Origin: CAZFLD01 sp964519835
GTDB taxonomy: Bacteria; Spirochaetota; Spirochaetia; DSM-27196; CAZFLD01
Length of the DNA stretch: 40,447 nucleotides
Assembly (NCBI GenBank): GCA_964519835.1
Contig: CAZFLD010000034.1
Coordinates: 1 to 40,447, forward strand
Reading direction: 5' to 3'
Numbering within the stretch: the first letter of the stretch is position 1; the number at the start of each line of letters is the position of its first letter. A program made the translations under genes and the position numbers. This document shows positions 31,499 through 40,347 of the stretch, one piece after another. Below the pieces are notes generated by a model. That model worked only from the letters and a program-made list of their open reading frames with translations. It made no database searches and was not told the origin of the DNA.

Positions 31499-32343
31499 TC
31501 CGTGATCTCCGGAATGTCTTCGCTGCCGACGAGGTAGGTCTGGGTAAGCTCCTCGACAATACCTGCATCGATAATGGCCTGAAGACCGTCGTTGATCCAT
31601 TCCACAAGGGGATTGCCCTCTTCAAAGACCAGCCCAAAGCCGGCGTCGTTGGGGTCTCGTGGCAGGATAGCCGCCACCTCCGCCTCGGGAATCTGAACGG
31701 CGGTGGCAAACAGGGCCGTGGGAAGAGAGATCACCGTGGCGTCGATCTGGTCGGCGAGCATCGCCTGAAAGGTGCCGATCTGGTCGTCGAAGACCGCTAC
31801 GTCGCTCGCGCCGACGACTTCCTCGATGTAATCAAGATCCGTCGTTCCGATTGTTGCGCCCCAGCGCGCCTCACGAAGGTCGGCAAAGCTCTCGGCGTCG
31901 GAAATCCCGCTGTTCGGAAGCGCTACCACCGCCTTATCCGGCAGGTAGTAGGGAATCGAGAAATCCACAAACTCTTCCCGAGCCTCGGTGATCGAGTACT
32001 GCTGGATGTTGAAGTCGTACTGCTTGTCACCGGGGGCGATTCCCTGGTCGAAGGTCACGCGCACCCAATTAACATCCTCAGGCTCGAAACCGAGCTCCTC
32101 GGCCAATGCGTAGACAAGGCCGTTTTCAAACCCGACGCCGCCGGCGGGATCGTCGTCCATCATCCACGGCGGGAAGACCGGCTCACCGGTAGCCACGGTG
32201 AGCTTTCCCGGCTCGTAAAGACGCGGATCGTCCGAGGTGCGCTCGGCGCCCTCGGTCTCCGACGGCTCCTCGGTCGTGCCGGTAGCAAAAAGCGGCATCG
32301 CGACAAGCGCGATCAGTAGAAACAGCAACAGTCGTTTGGTCAT
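31495..32343 (-). CDS. Amino-acid ABC transporter substrate-binding protein
   Basis: This 282-residue extracytoplasmic binding protein is of the family 3 type (His/Gln-binding). It has a signal peptide ending FATGTTEEPSE, similar to spirochaete binding proteins and without a lipobox cysteine. The domain begins KLTVATGEPVFPPWMM and contains GFENGLVYALAEELG and the YSITEAREEFVDFS segment, where the family keeps an Arg that binds the amino-acid carboxylate. ATG 32343 follows AGGAGGAAT. It is the first gene of the operon, followed by permease and ATPase. The substrate is a polar amino acid, not further defined. Confidence 0.9.
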   Translation of the reverse strand: MTKRLLLFLLIALVAMPLFATGTTEEPSETEGAERTSDDPRLYEPGKLTVATGEPVFPPWMMDDDPAGGVGFENGLVYALAEELGFEPEDVNWVRVTFDQGIAPGDKQYDFNIQQYSITEAREEFVDFSIPYYLPDKAVVALPNSGISDAESFADLREARWGATIGTTDLDYIEEVVGASDVAVFDDQIGTFQAMLADQIDATVISLPTALFATAVQIPEAEVAAILPRDPNDAGFGLVFEEGNPLVEWINDGLQAIIDAGIVEELTQTYLVGSEDIPEITE

Positions 32344-32448
32344 CGATTCCTCCTGTGGCCATGCCGGCCGAGAAACTGTCTCCCGTGGTTTTTAATCGCC
32401 TGCCCACGGTGACCGGTCCGGCCGGTGGACCTGTTTTGTACGAAAAGA

Positions 32449-32477
32449 AATATGACAGGTATGTTAGCGATGGACAA
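32449..32477 (-). promoter_or_regulatory. Possible promoter of the amino-acid ABC operon
   Basis: On the minus strand TTGTCC (complement of 32472-32477) is 17 nt from CATATT (complement of 32449-32454). Both boxes match four of six. The leader would be about 100 nt long. Confidence 0.35.
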
Positions 32478-32487
32478 ATGGTAGAGC

Positions 32488-32979
32488 TTACGCCAAAAAC
32501 GGCTGCTGCTCGGGCCATTTGTCGTACACGCGTTTTTGCCCGAGGATACACCACAGGCTCCGAAGGTGGGAGTTTGTGTGATTGATAATCCGCAGGACGC
32601 TGTGGATATATGGCTCGGGACCGGGTGATTCTTGAAGCGCGGACTCGCCGATTGACTCAACGTGGTTGCAGATCCAATCACACACCTGCTTCCACCGGTC
32701 AACGATCGCGGACGGCGTTTGATACTCGTCGCCCGGCTGCGGCGGACGTTTTGGCCACCGCGCAACCTGATCGTGGTACTCGAGGAGCGGCTCGCCGTGA
32801 ATTGGCGCGACAAGGAACCGGTCCGCGGTGGCGGTGACATGCTCCGCAATCCACGCGATTGGCCAGTGCCCGGCGGGTTCGAAAGAGAGCATGTTTTCTT
32901 CCGAGACATCCTCGAGGGCGATTAGCAGCTCGCGGCGCATTTCTCGGAGTTGGTGGAGTACGTATTCCTTAAACGTCAT
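32488..32979 (-). CDS. DinB-like metalloprotein
   Basis: This 163-residue protein belongs to the DinB-like four-helix superfamily. The metal-site candidates are His in WIAEHVTATADRF (about residue 47) and the pair in INHTNSHLRSLW, where HTNSH gives the HxxxH motif. ATG 32979 has an excellent GAGGAGG at suitable spacing on the minus strand, which excludes the longer upstream frame that runs through repeat DNA. The function is unknown; relatives include thiol S-transferases and damage-inducible proteins. It is divergent from the sensor kinase gene, with a repeat array in between. Confidence 0.8.
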   Translation of the reverse strand: MTFKEYVLHQLREMRRELLIALEDVSEENMLSFEPAGHWPIAWIAEHVTATADRFLVAPIHGEPLLEYHDQVARWPKRPPQPGDEYQTPSAIVDRWKQVCDWICNHVESIGESALQESPGPEPYIHSVLRIINHTNSHLRSLWCILGQKRVYDKWPEQQPFLA

Positions 32980-33034
32980 GTAACCTCCTCGGCACAGTCT
33001 ACCATGCAGCGGGCCCGCGCGCGCCGCGATGACG

Positions 33035-33148
33035 GGCCCAGAGCCGCGGCGACCGGCCCAGAGCCGCGATGATCGCGCGCCGGCCCAGAGCCGCGATGAC
33101 CGGCCCAGAGCCGCGGCGACCGGCCCAGAGCCGCGATGATCGCGCGCC
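33035..33148 (+). repeat. Array of five GGCCCAGAGCCGCG repeats
   Basis: GGCCCAGAGCCGCG starts at 33035, 33055, 33082, 33102 and 33122, that is at spacings of 20, 27, 20 and 20 nt. The unit ends in ATGAC or GCGAC; the longer spacing carries an inserted TCGCGCGC, which recurs after the last copy. The array lies between the divergent dinB-like and sensor kinase genes, directly before the putative -10 of the latter. Confidence 0.85.
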
Positions 33149-33164
33149 GGCCGGAGTTCCGTGG

Positions 33165-33170
33165 TAAAAT
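33165..33170 (+). promoter_or_regulatory. Possible -10 box close to the sensor kinase start
   Basis: TAAAAT (33165-33170) matches five of six -10 bases but has no recognisable -35. Initiation would fall only a few bases before the GTG at 33180, giving an almost leaderless message. Confidence 0.3.
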
Positions 33171-33179
33171 GCTGGTGCC

Positions 33180-34634
33180 GTGGCATCGAAAGCACCACCT
33201 GTTGTAGAGCGTCCCAGCCTCAGGCCAAGCCGGTCTTTGAACATCCGGCAGTTTGTCTTGTTTTTGGTTATCGGCATTCTGACGATCATGGTCGCGATCG
33301 GTATCGGCTGGTTGGTGGCGGAACAGAACACCATCTTTAGCGACTACCTGGATACCTACCTCGCGATTCACCGTTTTCGTGTGATCCTTTCCCAGAGCGA
33401 GCGTGCCATGGAGCGATACCTCCGTGAACGATCGGAGGCCGACTTACAACGTTACCACGAGCTCACTCCCAGCCTGCCGGATCTCCATCGGATTCTCGCG
33501 CGCTCGCCGAGCAACAAAGTCGAGGATTACTTCCAGCTCCGTGCCATCCAATTCGGTCTTCTTGCGTACACGTCGTCCATGAATCGTGCCGCGGCCGTTG
33601 TCGGCACCGGCGACGGTGAGGCCTACGGACATTTTGTGCGTGGCGCTCGGATCGGGCGCTACGTTGACGGCTACGCAGAGCGGCTCTTACAAGTTCGCCT
33701 CGACATTGCGGAGGAGGACGTCGAAACGCTCTCTCGACGTGCCCGTGTCGCAACCGTCGGCGCCGGGTCGGCGACCGCGCTTCTCTTACTTGTTATGCTC
33801 GGTTTTGCGCTTGTGTTTTCCCGCACCGTGACCCGGCCGATTATTTCGTTGGCACACTCCGCCCACGAGATCGCGGAGGGAAATCTGAACGCGCCCATAA
33901 TAACGGTTAAGACCCGCGACGAGATTGCCACCCTTGCGGACGCGTTTGCTCACATGCAGCGGAATATCAAAGATCTTATCCACGACGTACAGGGTAAACG
34001 CGAGCTCGAGGTCCGAACCGCTCGCCTCAGTCAATCGCTTAGGGAGGCCCAGCTCCTGAGCCTGCAGTCCCAGATCAACCCACACTTCTTGTTTAATACC
34101 CTTAACACGATATCCAGAACGGCTCTATTTGAGGGTGCACCGGAAACCACAGGCTTGATTCAGTCGCTTGCTCGTGTCTTCCGGTACATGTTGCAGGAGC
34201 CGCATACCACGGTCACTCTCGAGGACGAGCTTACGATCGTCGAGGAATATGTGACACTCCAACGCCACCGTTTTCACGAGCGCCTAGCCTTCTCGCTCAC
34301 CAACGAGATTGACGCCGGCGCGGTGAGCGTGCCGGCTCTCACGATACAGCCTCTCGTGGAGAACGCGATACGTCACGGCATCGAGCCGCAGGAGGAGGGG
34401 GGAGTCGTGAGTGTTCACTGCGGCCTCGATGATTCGCAGGTAGTGATCACAGTAGCCGACACCGGCGTAGGAATGAGCGCGCCGGAGAAGGCTTTCAGTG
34501 ACTCGAACGTGCACATCGGCGTAAGCAACGTAAGAACAAGGCTCGAGCTCTTGCATGGTGAGAACCTCGGCTTTGATATCCGCTCCAAAACGGGCGAGGG
34601 CACGCTCGTGACAATCCGCTTTCCCGTACAGTAG
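33180..34634 (+). CDS. YesM/LytS-type membrane sensor histidine kinase
   Basis: This 484-residue sensor kinase has helices at about 23-45 and 198-222 that frame a periplasmic, mainly helical sensor domain. A HAMP domain follows (TRPIISLAHSAHEIAEGNL), then a His_kinase region with the phospho-acceptor His302 in SQINPHFLFNTLNTI, and an ATPase domain with QPLVENAIRHGIEP and ADTGVGM. This architecture is typical of YesM kinases that pair with AraC-type regulators, as the next gene does. The start GTG 33180 has no clear ribosome binding site. The signal probably relates to the substrate of the TRAP transporter downstream. Confidence 0.88.
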   Translation: MASKAPPVVERPSLRPSRSLNIRQFVLFLVIGILTIMVAIGIGWLVAEQNTIFSDYLDTYLAIHRFRVILSQSERAMERYLRERSEADLQRYHELTPSLPDLHRILARSPSNKVEDYFQLRAIQFGLLAYTSSMNRAAAVVGTGDGEAYGHFVRGARIGRYVDGYAERLLQVRLDIAEEDVETLSRRARVATVGAGSATALLLLVMLGFALVFSRTVTRPIISLAHSAHEIAEGNLNAPIITVKTRDEIATLADAFAHMQRNIKDLIHDVQGKRELEVRTARLSQSLREAQLLSLQSQINPHFLFNTLNTISRTALFEGAPETTGLIQSLARVFRYMLQEPHTTVTLEDELTIVEEYVTLQRHRFHERLAFSLTNEIDAGAVSVPALTIQPLVENAIRHGIEPQEEGGVVSVHCGLDDSQVVITVADTGVGMSAPEKAFSDSNVHIGVSNVRTRLELLHGENLGFDIRSKTGEGTLVTIRFPVQ

Positions 34635-34642
34635 GAGCCGGC

Positions 34643-36232
34643 GTGTACCACGTGCTTGTTGCAGACGACGAGCGGCTCGAGCGTGAGGCGCTGCAGTTTG
34701 TCCTCCGGCAACTCGACGACATGGTGGCCGACATTACCTTGGCCGCGAACGGTCGAGAGGCAATCGAGATTGCAACGCGATGCCCAGTCGACATAGCAAT
34801 CATCGACATCAAGATGCCCGGTATCAACGGCATCGAGGCCGCCCGTCGGATCAAGGAGATGCATCCGGGAAGTCATGTTGTCTTTCTCACCGCCTTTAAC
34901 TACTTCGACTACGCGCAGGAAGCGATTCGCCTACGCGCCGACGACTTTATTATCAAGCCCGCGAGCAACCGCGACATCGAGGGAGTCGTTCGTGCCGCCG
35001 CACGGCGGTTGGCCGCGGAAAAACCGGCGCCGATTGATCCTACTCACAAGAGTGACGAGCGAGACCTTGCCGAGAGCAAGCTCATCGGAGATGCAATCCT
35101 CGGCCAAGTCGATGAGTCCTTGTTGCGACGATATCTGCTCATCGAAGACGACACCGATCCTCCCACCACCGCGGTGGTGCTCCGGCTGGACGCCTGGAAC
35201 GGTCTGATAAAACCCGAGACCCACGAGCACCGCCGCATGCTGCGTCGCCGCGTGCTCTTGCTGGTCCGAAGCGAGTGCGCCTGCACAGAACGGAGGCTCT
35301 TGGCAAGCGCCGAAGCCTCTTCTCTATACGCGCTCCTGGTGGGCAAAGCCGGCGAACTCCCGGGCCAGGTTGAAGGCTCGCACCGTGCTCTTCTTGTGGG
35401 AGTATCATCGCGTGCGGAACGAGAACTGGGCGTAACGGTCTCGTTTGGGATCGATGGACCGGCGCCGGGTTTCGCCCGGCTCGGACTTCGCTTTGCCAAC
35501 GCTAAGATCGCCCAGCGTACCACGGCGGGCGTGGGTGGCGCGGTTTTGGGCGGTGTGGCAATATCTTCCCGCCGTGCAATGCTCGAGGCCGAGCAGAAGA
35601 TGGTCCGAGCGCTCCTTGCGGGCGACCACGACGATATGGAGGCGCTAACCGGAGCACTGTTCGCCGCCACAAAACGGGTGGCGTCCGAGAAGATGTTTCG
35701 CGAAGAGCTTATCAATGCGCTAACCTACGTCGCTCATGCCATCGCAATGCAGATCGGTCGCCTGCCGAGTGACGTCGGGATTCTTATTAGAGATCTTGCA
35801 GACCCGGCGACCGAACCGACGGAGCGGGACCTCCTCCTTGCTACCGGTGCTATTGCCGAGCGGCTTGGTCATCACGCCGCCGAGGCAGTCCAATCCATGC
35901 ACTTCGCAGTGAGTGCGGCGCGTCGATACATCGAGCTGCACTATGATCAGGATCTCTCCCTCGAGCATATCGCGCAACAGGTCCGGCTTTCCCCTTTCCA
36001 CCTTTCTCGCTTGTTCAAGAGTGCCGGCGGAACGACGATCCTCGACTATCTGACCAAACGGCGCGTCGTAGAGGCGCAGCGCTTACTGCGGGAGAGCACC
36101 CTTTCGATCAAGGAGATCGCTGCTCGGGTAGGCTACGGCGATCAGAACTATTTCAGCCGTGTCTTCAGGCGCGTCACCGGCATGACGCCTACCACCTATC
36201 GACAGGCCAACCTCGAGATCGACCCTCAATAA
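34643..36232 (+). CDS. YesN-type response regulator with AraC domain
   Basis: This 529-residue regulator has an N-terminal receiver domain (1-125; acidic pocket Asp8-Asp9-Glu10, phospho-acceptor Asp55 in IIDIKMPGING, and Lys in IIKPAS). A long middle region without a recognisable fold follows. The C-terminus is an AraC-type DNA-binding domain (about 430-525; LEHIAQQVRLSPFHLSRLFK and IAARVGYGDQNYFSRVFRRV). GTG 34643 follows TAGGAG, 8 nt after the kinase stop, so the two are co-transcribed. It probably activates the dctPQM genes that start 130 nt later. Confidence 0.9.
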   Translation: MYHVLVADDERLEREALQFVLRQLDDMVADITLAANGREAIEIATRCPVDIAIIDIKMPGINGIEAARRIKEMHPGSHVVFLTAFNYFDYAQEAIRLRADDFIIKPASNRDIEGVVRAAARRLAAEKPAPIDPTHKSDERDLAESKLIGDAILGQVDESLLRRYLLIEDDTDPPTTAVVLRLDAWNGLIKPETHEHRRMLRRRVLLLVRSECACTERRLLASAEASSLYALLVGKAGELPGQVEGSHRALLVGVSSRAERELGVTVSFGIDGPAPGFARLGLRFANAKIAQRTTAGVGGAVLGGVAISSRRAMLEAEQKMVRALLAGDHDDMEALTGALFAATKRVASEKMFREELINALTYVAHAIAMQIGRLPSDVGILIRDLADPATEPTERDLLLATGAIAERLGHHAAEAVQSMHFAVSAARRYIELHYDQDLSLEHIAQQVRLSPFHLSRLFKSAGGTTILDYLTKRRVVEAQRLLRESTLSIKEIAARVGYGDQNYFSRVFRRVTGMTPTTYRQANLEIDPQ

Positions 36233-36281
36233 CGTGCTAACTTCGCAAGTCCGTCCACGAGGCGCCCGTGCCACATCAACT

Positions 36282-36310
36282 TTGTCCAGACTTTGGCACG
36301 ATTGTGTAAT
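36282..36310 (+). promoter_or_regulatory. Probable promoter of the TRAP transporter operon
   Basis: TTGTCC (36282-36287) and TGTAAT (36305-36310, five of six) are 17 nt apart in the gap between the regulator and dctP. The weak -35 would suit activation by the AraC-type regulator encoded just upstream. Confidence 0.4.
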
Positions 36311-36364
36311 TGCGCCCTGCCGACTTGGGGTTGAGACTACATCATCTTACTAAAGGAGGAGAAG

Positions 36365-37363
36365 ATGAAAAAAACACTCATCGTTCTCGCAGCTCTTGTT
36401 TTAGTCGCGTCGGTAGGTTTTGCCGGCGGTTCTCCCGAGGAGGAGACCGACGAGCCGATAATCATGCGGCTCGCCGAGACCCATGTTCAAGACTACCCGA
36501 CTACGCGCGGCGATTATCGCTTTGCCGAGCTCGTGGAGGAACGGACAGACGGTCGTATCAAGATCGAGGTCTACCACTCGTCGCAGCTCGGAGAAGAACG
36601 GGACGTGATCGAGCAGGTGCAGTTCGGAGCGATCGACTTCACCCGGGTCAGCATCTCACCGCTTGCAGCCTTCTCGCCGCAGTTGGATGCGCTGCAGATG
36701 CCGTACCTCTATCGTGACAGCGATCACATGTGGAGCGTCCTCAAGGGCGAGATTGGAGATGAATTTCTCGAGAGTCTCGAACCTGCGGATTTTGTCGGGC
36801 TGGCTTGGTACGACTCCGGATCTCGCAGCTTCTACAATTCCGTACGGGAGATTACCAGTGTTGCCGACATGGAAGGCCTCAAGTTCCGTGTCCAGCAGAG
36901 CGACCTCATGGTCGGTCTTGTCGAGGCCCTCGGCGCCGTGGCCACTCCCATGCCCTTTGGTGAGGTGTACAGTGCCCTGCAGACCGGCGTGATCGACGGT
37001 GCGGAGAACAACTGGCCGAGCTACTACTCCACGAGCCACTACGAGGTGGCGCAGTACTACACCCTCGATCAACACACTCGTGTGCCCGAGATTCTTGTTG
37101 CCAGCAAGATCGTGATGGATCGTCTGAGTGAGGAGGATCAGGAGATTATCAGGCAGGCTGCTCGCGATTCTATCGACTATCAGATCCAGCAGTGGGCCGA
37201 CTTTGTCGAGGTTTCCGAGGAGGAGATCCGGGCCGCAGGGAACGTGATCACCGAGCTAAGCCCCTCGGCCTACGAAGAGTTTCAGGAGGCAATGCAGCCG
37301 CTCTACGACGCTCTGAGCACCGAGCTCCAGGACGTTGTCGCGCGCATTCGAGCCGTCCGGTAA
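36365..37363 (+). CDS. dctP: TRAP transporter substrate-binding protein DctP
   Basis: This 332-residue periplasmic protein has a signal peptide (MKKTLIVLAALVLVASVGFA then GGSPEEE) and the DctP fold. Family features are EGLKFRVQQSDLM, with the conserved Arg that binds the substrate carboxylate, MPFGEVYSALQTGVIDGAEN and WPSYYSTSHYEVAQYYT. It captures an organic acid for Na+-driven uptake by the DctQM membrane proteins. ATG 36365 has AAAGGAGGAG upstream. A 10-bp hairpin lies between dctP and dctQ and probably sets a higher level of DctP than of the membrane parts. The substrate is unknown. Confidence 0.93.
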   Translation: MKKTLIVLAALVLVASVGFAGGSPEEETDEPIIMRLAETHVQDYPTTRGDYRFAELVEERTDGRIKIEVYHSSQLGEERDVIEQVQFGAIDFTRVSISPLAAFSPQLDALQMPYLYRDSDHMWSVLKGEIGDEFLESLEPADFVGLAWYDSGSRSFYNSVREITSVADMEGLKFRVQQSDLMVGLVEALGAVATPMPFGEVYSALQTGVIDGAENNWPSYYSTSHYEVAQYYTLDQHTRVPEILVASKIVMDRLSEEDQEIIRQAARDSIDYQIQQWADFVEVSEEEIRAAGNVITELSPSAYEEFQEAMQPLYDALSTELQDVVARIRAVR

Positions 37364-37377
37364 AAAACACGTATTTG

Positions 37378-37416
37378 CGCCGCCGGCTTGTTGCTTGGTT
37401 GCAGAGGCCGGCGGCG
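37378..37416 (+). terminator. Intercistronic hairpin between dctP and dctQ
   Basis: CGCCGCCGGC (37378-37387) and GCCGGCGGCG (37407-37416) form a perfect 10-bp stem with a 19-nt loop. No T tract follows, so it would act as an attenuator or mRNA stabiliser that favours the upstream binding protein, as is common in transport operons. Confidence 0.6.
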
Positions 37417-37440
37417 TGCTATCCTGGACTCGAGGTTCTT

Positions 37441-37989
37441 ATGCTCAAAAAGGTCGGCGAGATCCTGGTCAAAATCTTCGATGCTCTGTACATCTTCTCG
37501 TCGGTGATGGCGCGTACACTGCTGGTTGTTATGGTGTTGATCATCAGCGTCAACGTATTTATGCGCTATGTTCTGGACTCCGGCTTGAGATGGGGCGAGG
37601 AGATTGCGCTAGTCCTGGTGGGCTGGTTTGTTTTTTTGTCTATCCCCATGGGGGTCCGCAAGAAACTGCACATTAGCCTCCACCTGTGGCGCCGGTCGAT
37701 TCCGCTACTCGACCGTATCCTTGTGCGCATCGCCGCCATAGGTGTCATCGTTGTGGGCGTTGTCTTTTTGATCTACGGCAACCAGCTTATCGCCGTTGCC
37801 ATGCGATCGACGATGCCGGCATCGCGTCTGCCGTCCGGCATCCTCTACTTTGTCTTGCCTCTATCCGCCGTCCTGATGATCTACGAGGGAGCAACGGACC
37901 TGGTCGGATACGAGACCGACCCGGAGCGCCGCGCCGCCGCCGCAACTGCCGTTTCCGATACCGCCCCGCAGGAGAGCGAAAATGCCTAA
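37441..37989 (+). CDS. dctQ: TRAP transporter small membrane subunit DctQ
   Basis: This 182-residue protein has four membrane helices and belongs to the DctQ family. Conserved features are ISVNVFMRYVLDSGLRWGEE (the NVxxRYxxxxxxxWxEE motif) and PMGVRKKLHISLHL. The C-terminal tail is polar and alanine-rich. ATG 37441 with GAGG upstream begins 77 nt after dctP. The end overlaps dctM by 8 nt. It pairs with DctM to form the membrane part of the transporter. Confidence 0.92.
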   Translation: MLKKVGEILVKIFDALYIFSSVMARTLLVVMVLIISVNVFMRYVLDSGLRWGEEIALVLVGWFVFLSIPMGVRKKLHISLHLWRRSIPLLDRILVRIAAIGVIVVGVVFLIYGNQLIAVAMRSTMPASRLPSGILYFVLPLSAVLMIYEGATDLVGYETDPERRAAAATAVSDTAPQESENA

Positions 37990-39280
37990 TCTCGCAATCG
38001 CCACGGCGATACTGCTCGGCGGTTTTGCGCTGCTTTTGATTCTGAAGGTCCCCATCACGTTTTCGCTCGCAATCTCGTCCATCGCTACGGCCCTCTACCT
38101 CGGCATACCCATGCTTGCGATTGTGCAGCGGATGATCCAGGGAACCCGAATCTTCTCCTTGCTTGCAATTCCGTTTTTTATCCTCGCGGGAGAGATCATG
38201 AGCAAGGGTGGCATTTCGCGCCGGCTTATTATGTTCAGCAACCTAATCGTGGGGCGGATGCGCGGCGGGCTCGCGCAGGTAAACGTTCTTGCGAGTATGT
38301 TCTTTGGCGGCATCTCGGGATCGGCAGTTGCGGACGTTTCGTCCATCGGGACGATTATGATCCCCGTTATGAAAAAGAAGGGCTACGACGCCGACTACTC
38401 CGTGGCGGTCACCGTCTCAAGTGCCTGCCAGGGGATTATCATTCCACCCAGCCACAACGTTATTATCTATTCACTAGCGGCGGGCGGAGTGTCCGTCGGT
38501 CGGCTCTTTCTCGGCGGTTTTGTTCCCGGTGTTACGCTTGGTCTTGCGCTGATGGTCATCAGCTTTATCATCGCCGTTCGTCGCGGATACGCAAAAGAGG
38601 AGCGCTTCACGCTCAAGCAAGCGCTTACCATCTCAAAAGACGCAATCCTCGGTCTTTTTACCGCCGTTATTATTATCGGTGGCGTGCTGTCAGGGGTGTT
38701 CACCGCAACCGAGTCCGCCGCGATTGCGACGATCTACGCCTTTGTTATTACCTTTTTTGTATACCGCGAAATTCCCCTTAAGGCATTTTGGGGAATTCTT
38801 CGCTCGAGCCTCCACACGCTTGCCATCGTGATGAGCCTTATTGCGGCCGCCGCCGCGTTCGGCTGGCTCCTTGCGTATCTGCAAGTTCCGTCGAAGGCTA
38901 CCGAGCTTCTCCTTACCATCACGCAGAACCGAGTGCTGCTGTTGCTGCTAATAAACGTGCTGCTTCTGATCCTCGGCATGATCATGGATATGGCGCCGCT
39001 TATCCTAATCACCACACCCATCCTCTTTCCGGTTGTTGTCACCGAGTTGGGAATGAGTCCCGTTCAGTTTGGGATTGTGATGATGCTCAACCTCGGCATT
39101 GGTCTTTGCACCCCGCCGGTCGGCTCCGCTCTCTTTGTAGGCTGTGCCATCGGTGAGACATCGATCGAGGAGACGTCAAAAGCACTATTGCCGTTTTACC
39201 TGACAATGATCGTGGTCTTGCTCCTCGTAACCTTTATCCCGGACATCGTGATGTTTGTGCCGAATCGGTTTATGGGGTAG
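37982..39280 (+). CDS. dctM: TRAP transporter large membrane subunit DctM
   Basis: This 432-residue protein with about 12 helices is the DctM ion:substrate symporter. Features include PFFILAGEIMSKGGISRRL, the conserved GGISGSAVADVSSIG and IIIPPSHNVIIY segments, and GLCTPPVGSALFVG in the C-terminal half. It imports the DctP-bound substrate with Na+ or H+. ATG 37982 has AGGAGAG upstream and overlaps dctQ. It ends 14 nt before the convergent PH-repeat gene; no terminator is evident. Confidence 0.93.
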   Translation: MPNLAIATAILLGGFALLLILKVPITFSLAISSIATALYLGIPMLAIVQRMIQGTRIFSLLAIPFFILAGEIMSKGGISRRLIMFSNLIVGRMRGGLAQVNVLASMFFGGISGSAVADVSSIGTIMIPVMKKKGYDADYSVAVTVSSACQGIIIPPSHNVIIYSLAAGGVSVGRLFLGGFVPGVTLGLALMVISFIIAVRRGYAKEERFTLKQALTISKDAILGLFTAVIIIGGVLSGVFTATESAAIATIYAFVITFFVYREIPLKAFWGILRSSLHTLAIVMSLIAAAAAFGWLLAYLQVPSKATELLLTITQNRVLLLLLINVLLLILGMIMDMAPLILITTPILFPVVVTELGMSPVQFGIVMMLNLGIGLCTPPVGSALFVGCAIGETSIEETSKALLPFYLTMIVVLLLVTFIPDIVMFVPNRFMG

Positions 39281-39294
39281 CGGGCTCGGCGCCG

Positions 39295-40347
39295 CTACGC
39301 CTCAGCCTCCTCGTCATCTTCATAGCGGTTCACCGCCTCTCGGATCGCGGCGATGCCGTACTCGTATTCTCCGGGAACGCCGTAGGAGCCCCTGCGGCCG
39401 TCGGTAGTTTTTAGGCGTAGTCGCCAAACGCTAATACGGCGCGTGTTTTGGTCCCGCAGACCCAGGAGCGAGGCGCGGGCGATCTGGCCCAAGGGAAAGC
39501 TCTCCACCTCTTCGAGGAGACCGGACTTAGCTTCCTTTAGGAAGATGATGCGTTGGTCCGTCAGTCGCAGCACATGGTTCGGAAGAATAGCACCGCCGGT
39601 TCCCTTGCCGGCTCGAACCGACGTCAGGATGTTCTCGCCCTCCTTTATATACGCACGCTTGGGAGCAATGCCCTGTGCGTGCAGAGCCGCGAGAATCCGG
39701 GCCGCCTCCTTGTCCGGATCGTTTTCGGCGCCGGGTAGGGCGGAGCGAAACGTGGCAGTTTCGGTATGACCCCCAGGCCAGGCGAAGGCGAGCTTTATGG
39801 AGTCAAAGCTTCCTGGGTACGCGTCGAAACCGGAAAGATCCGTGAGGTCGCGTTTTTCCATTACCTCGGCCGGGCCGTCCGTTTTCGCCGTCGAGAGCTT
39901 GTAGAACCGTTTGTCCGTAATGCGAATCAGACCCTCGCGCGTTTTACCGGTCTGCAATATCGTCTCGTCATCGTCCAGATACGAAGGGCGGTCCGCGATC
40001 TTCTCCTTCTCCACAAGCTCGAGGAACTCACGAACGCGGCGGACGGGGTCATCAGGTCCGATCAGGGGCATGGTGATGCGGATGCCACCCGACGAACCGC
40101 GGATCGACAACTCGCCTTGCACCTCGTTTTTGTTTGTGAAGTCGATTTCTTCCAAGTCGTCCGCCTTGGACGCAAACACGATCTGGGCGCTACCAAAAAG
40201 GGGCACGTTTGTCACAACAAGCCGTCCCGAGGTGGTCAGTGCCACCGCCTTGCGGCCGGCACCAAAAAAGTAGCGTAGGTCCTCTCCGGCTTCCACTACC
40301 TGCCGGAGCACCGCTTCGATATTCTTCCGTGTAACGCTTAAGGGCAT
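39295..40347 (-). CDS. Protein with three PH-like repeats, function unknown
   Basis: This 350-residue cytosolic protein appears to consist of three bacterial PH-like (YokE/bPH) units: about 15-115 (FFGAGRKAVALTTSGRLVVT), 122-225 (ILQTGKTREGLIRITDKRFY) and 235-345 (NHVLRLTDQRIIFLKEAKSG). Each begins with a phrase of the type 'Gly-Glu then strand, then Leu-Thr-x-x-Arg-hydrophobic' that is typical of these domains. No membrane helices or catalytic motifs are seen. Such proteins may bind membranes or partner proteins, but the role here is unknown. ATG 40347 has GAGGAG upstream. The gene is convergent with dctM. Confidence 0.7.
   Translation of the reverse strand: MPLSVTRKNIEAVLRQVVEAGEDLRYFFGAGRKAVALTTSGRLVVTNVPLFGSAQIVFASKADDLEEIDFTNKNEVQGELSIRGSSGGIRITMPLIGPDDPVRRVREFLELVEKEKIADRPSYLDDDETILQTGKTREGLIRITDKRFYKLSTAKTDGPAEVMEKRDLTDLSGFDAYPGSFDSIKLAFAWPGGHTETATFRSALPGAENDPDKEAARILAALHAQGIAPKRAYIKEGENILTSVRAGKGTGGAILPNHVLRLTDQRIIFLKEAKSGLLEEVESFPLGQIARASLLGLRDQNTRRISVWRLRLKTTDGRRGSYGVPGEYEYGIAAIREAVNRYEDDEEAEA

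Noticed and set aside
36293..36320. TTGGCACGATTGTGTAATTGC as a sigma54 promoter of dctP
   Set aside because: The GG and GC elements are about five bases too far apart for a -24/-12 promoter; the sigma70-like boxes fit better.
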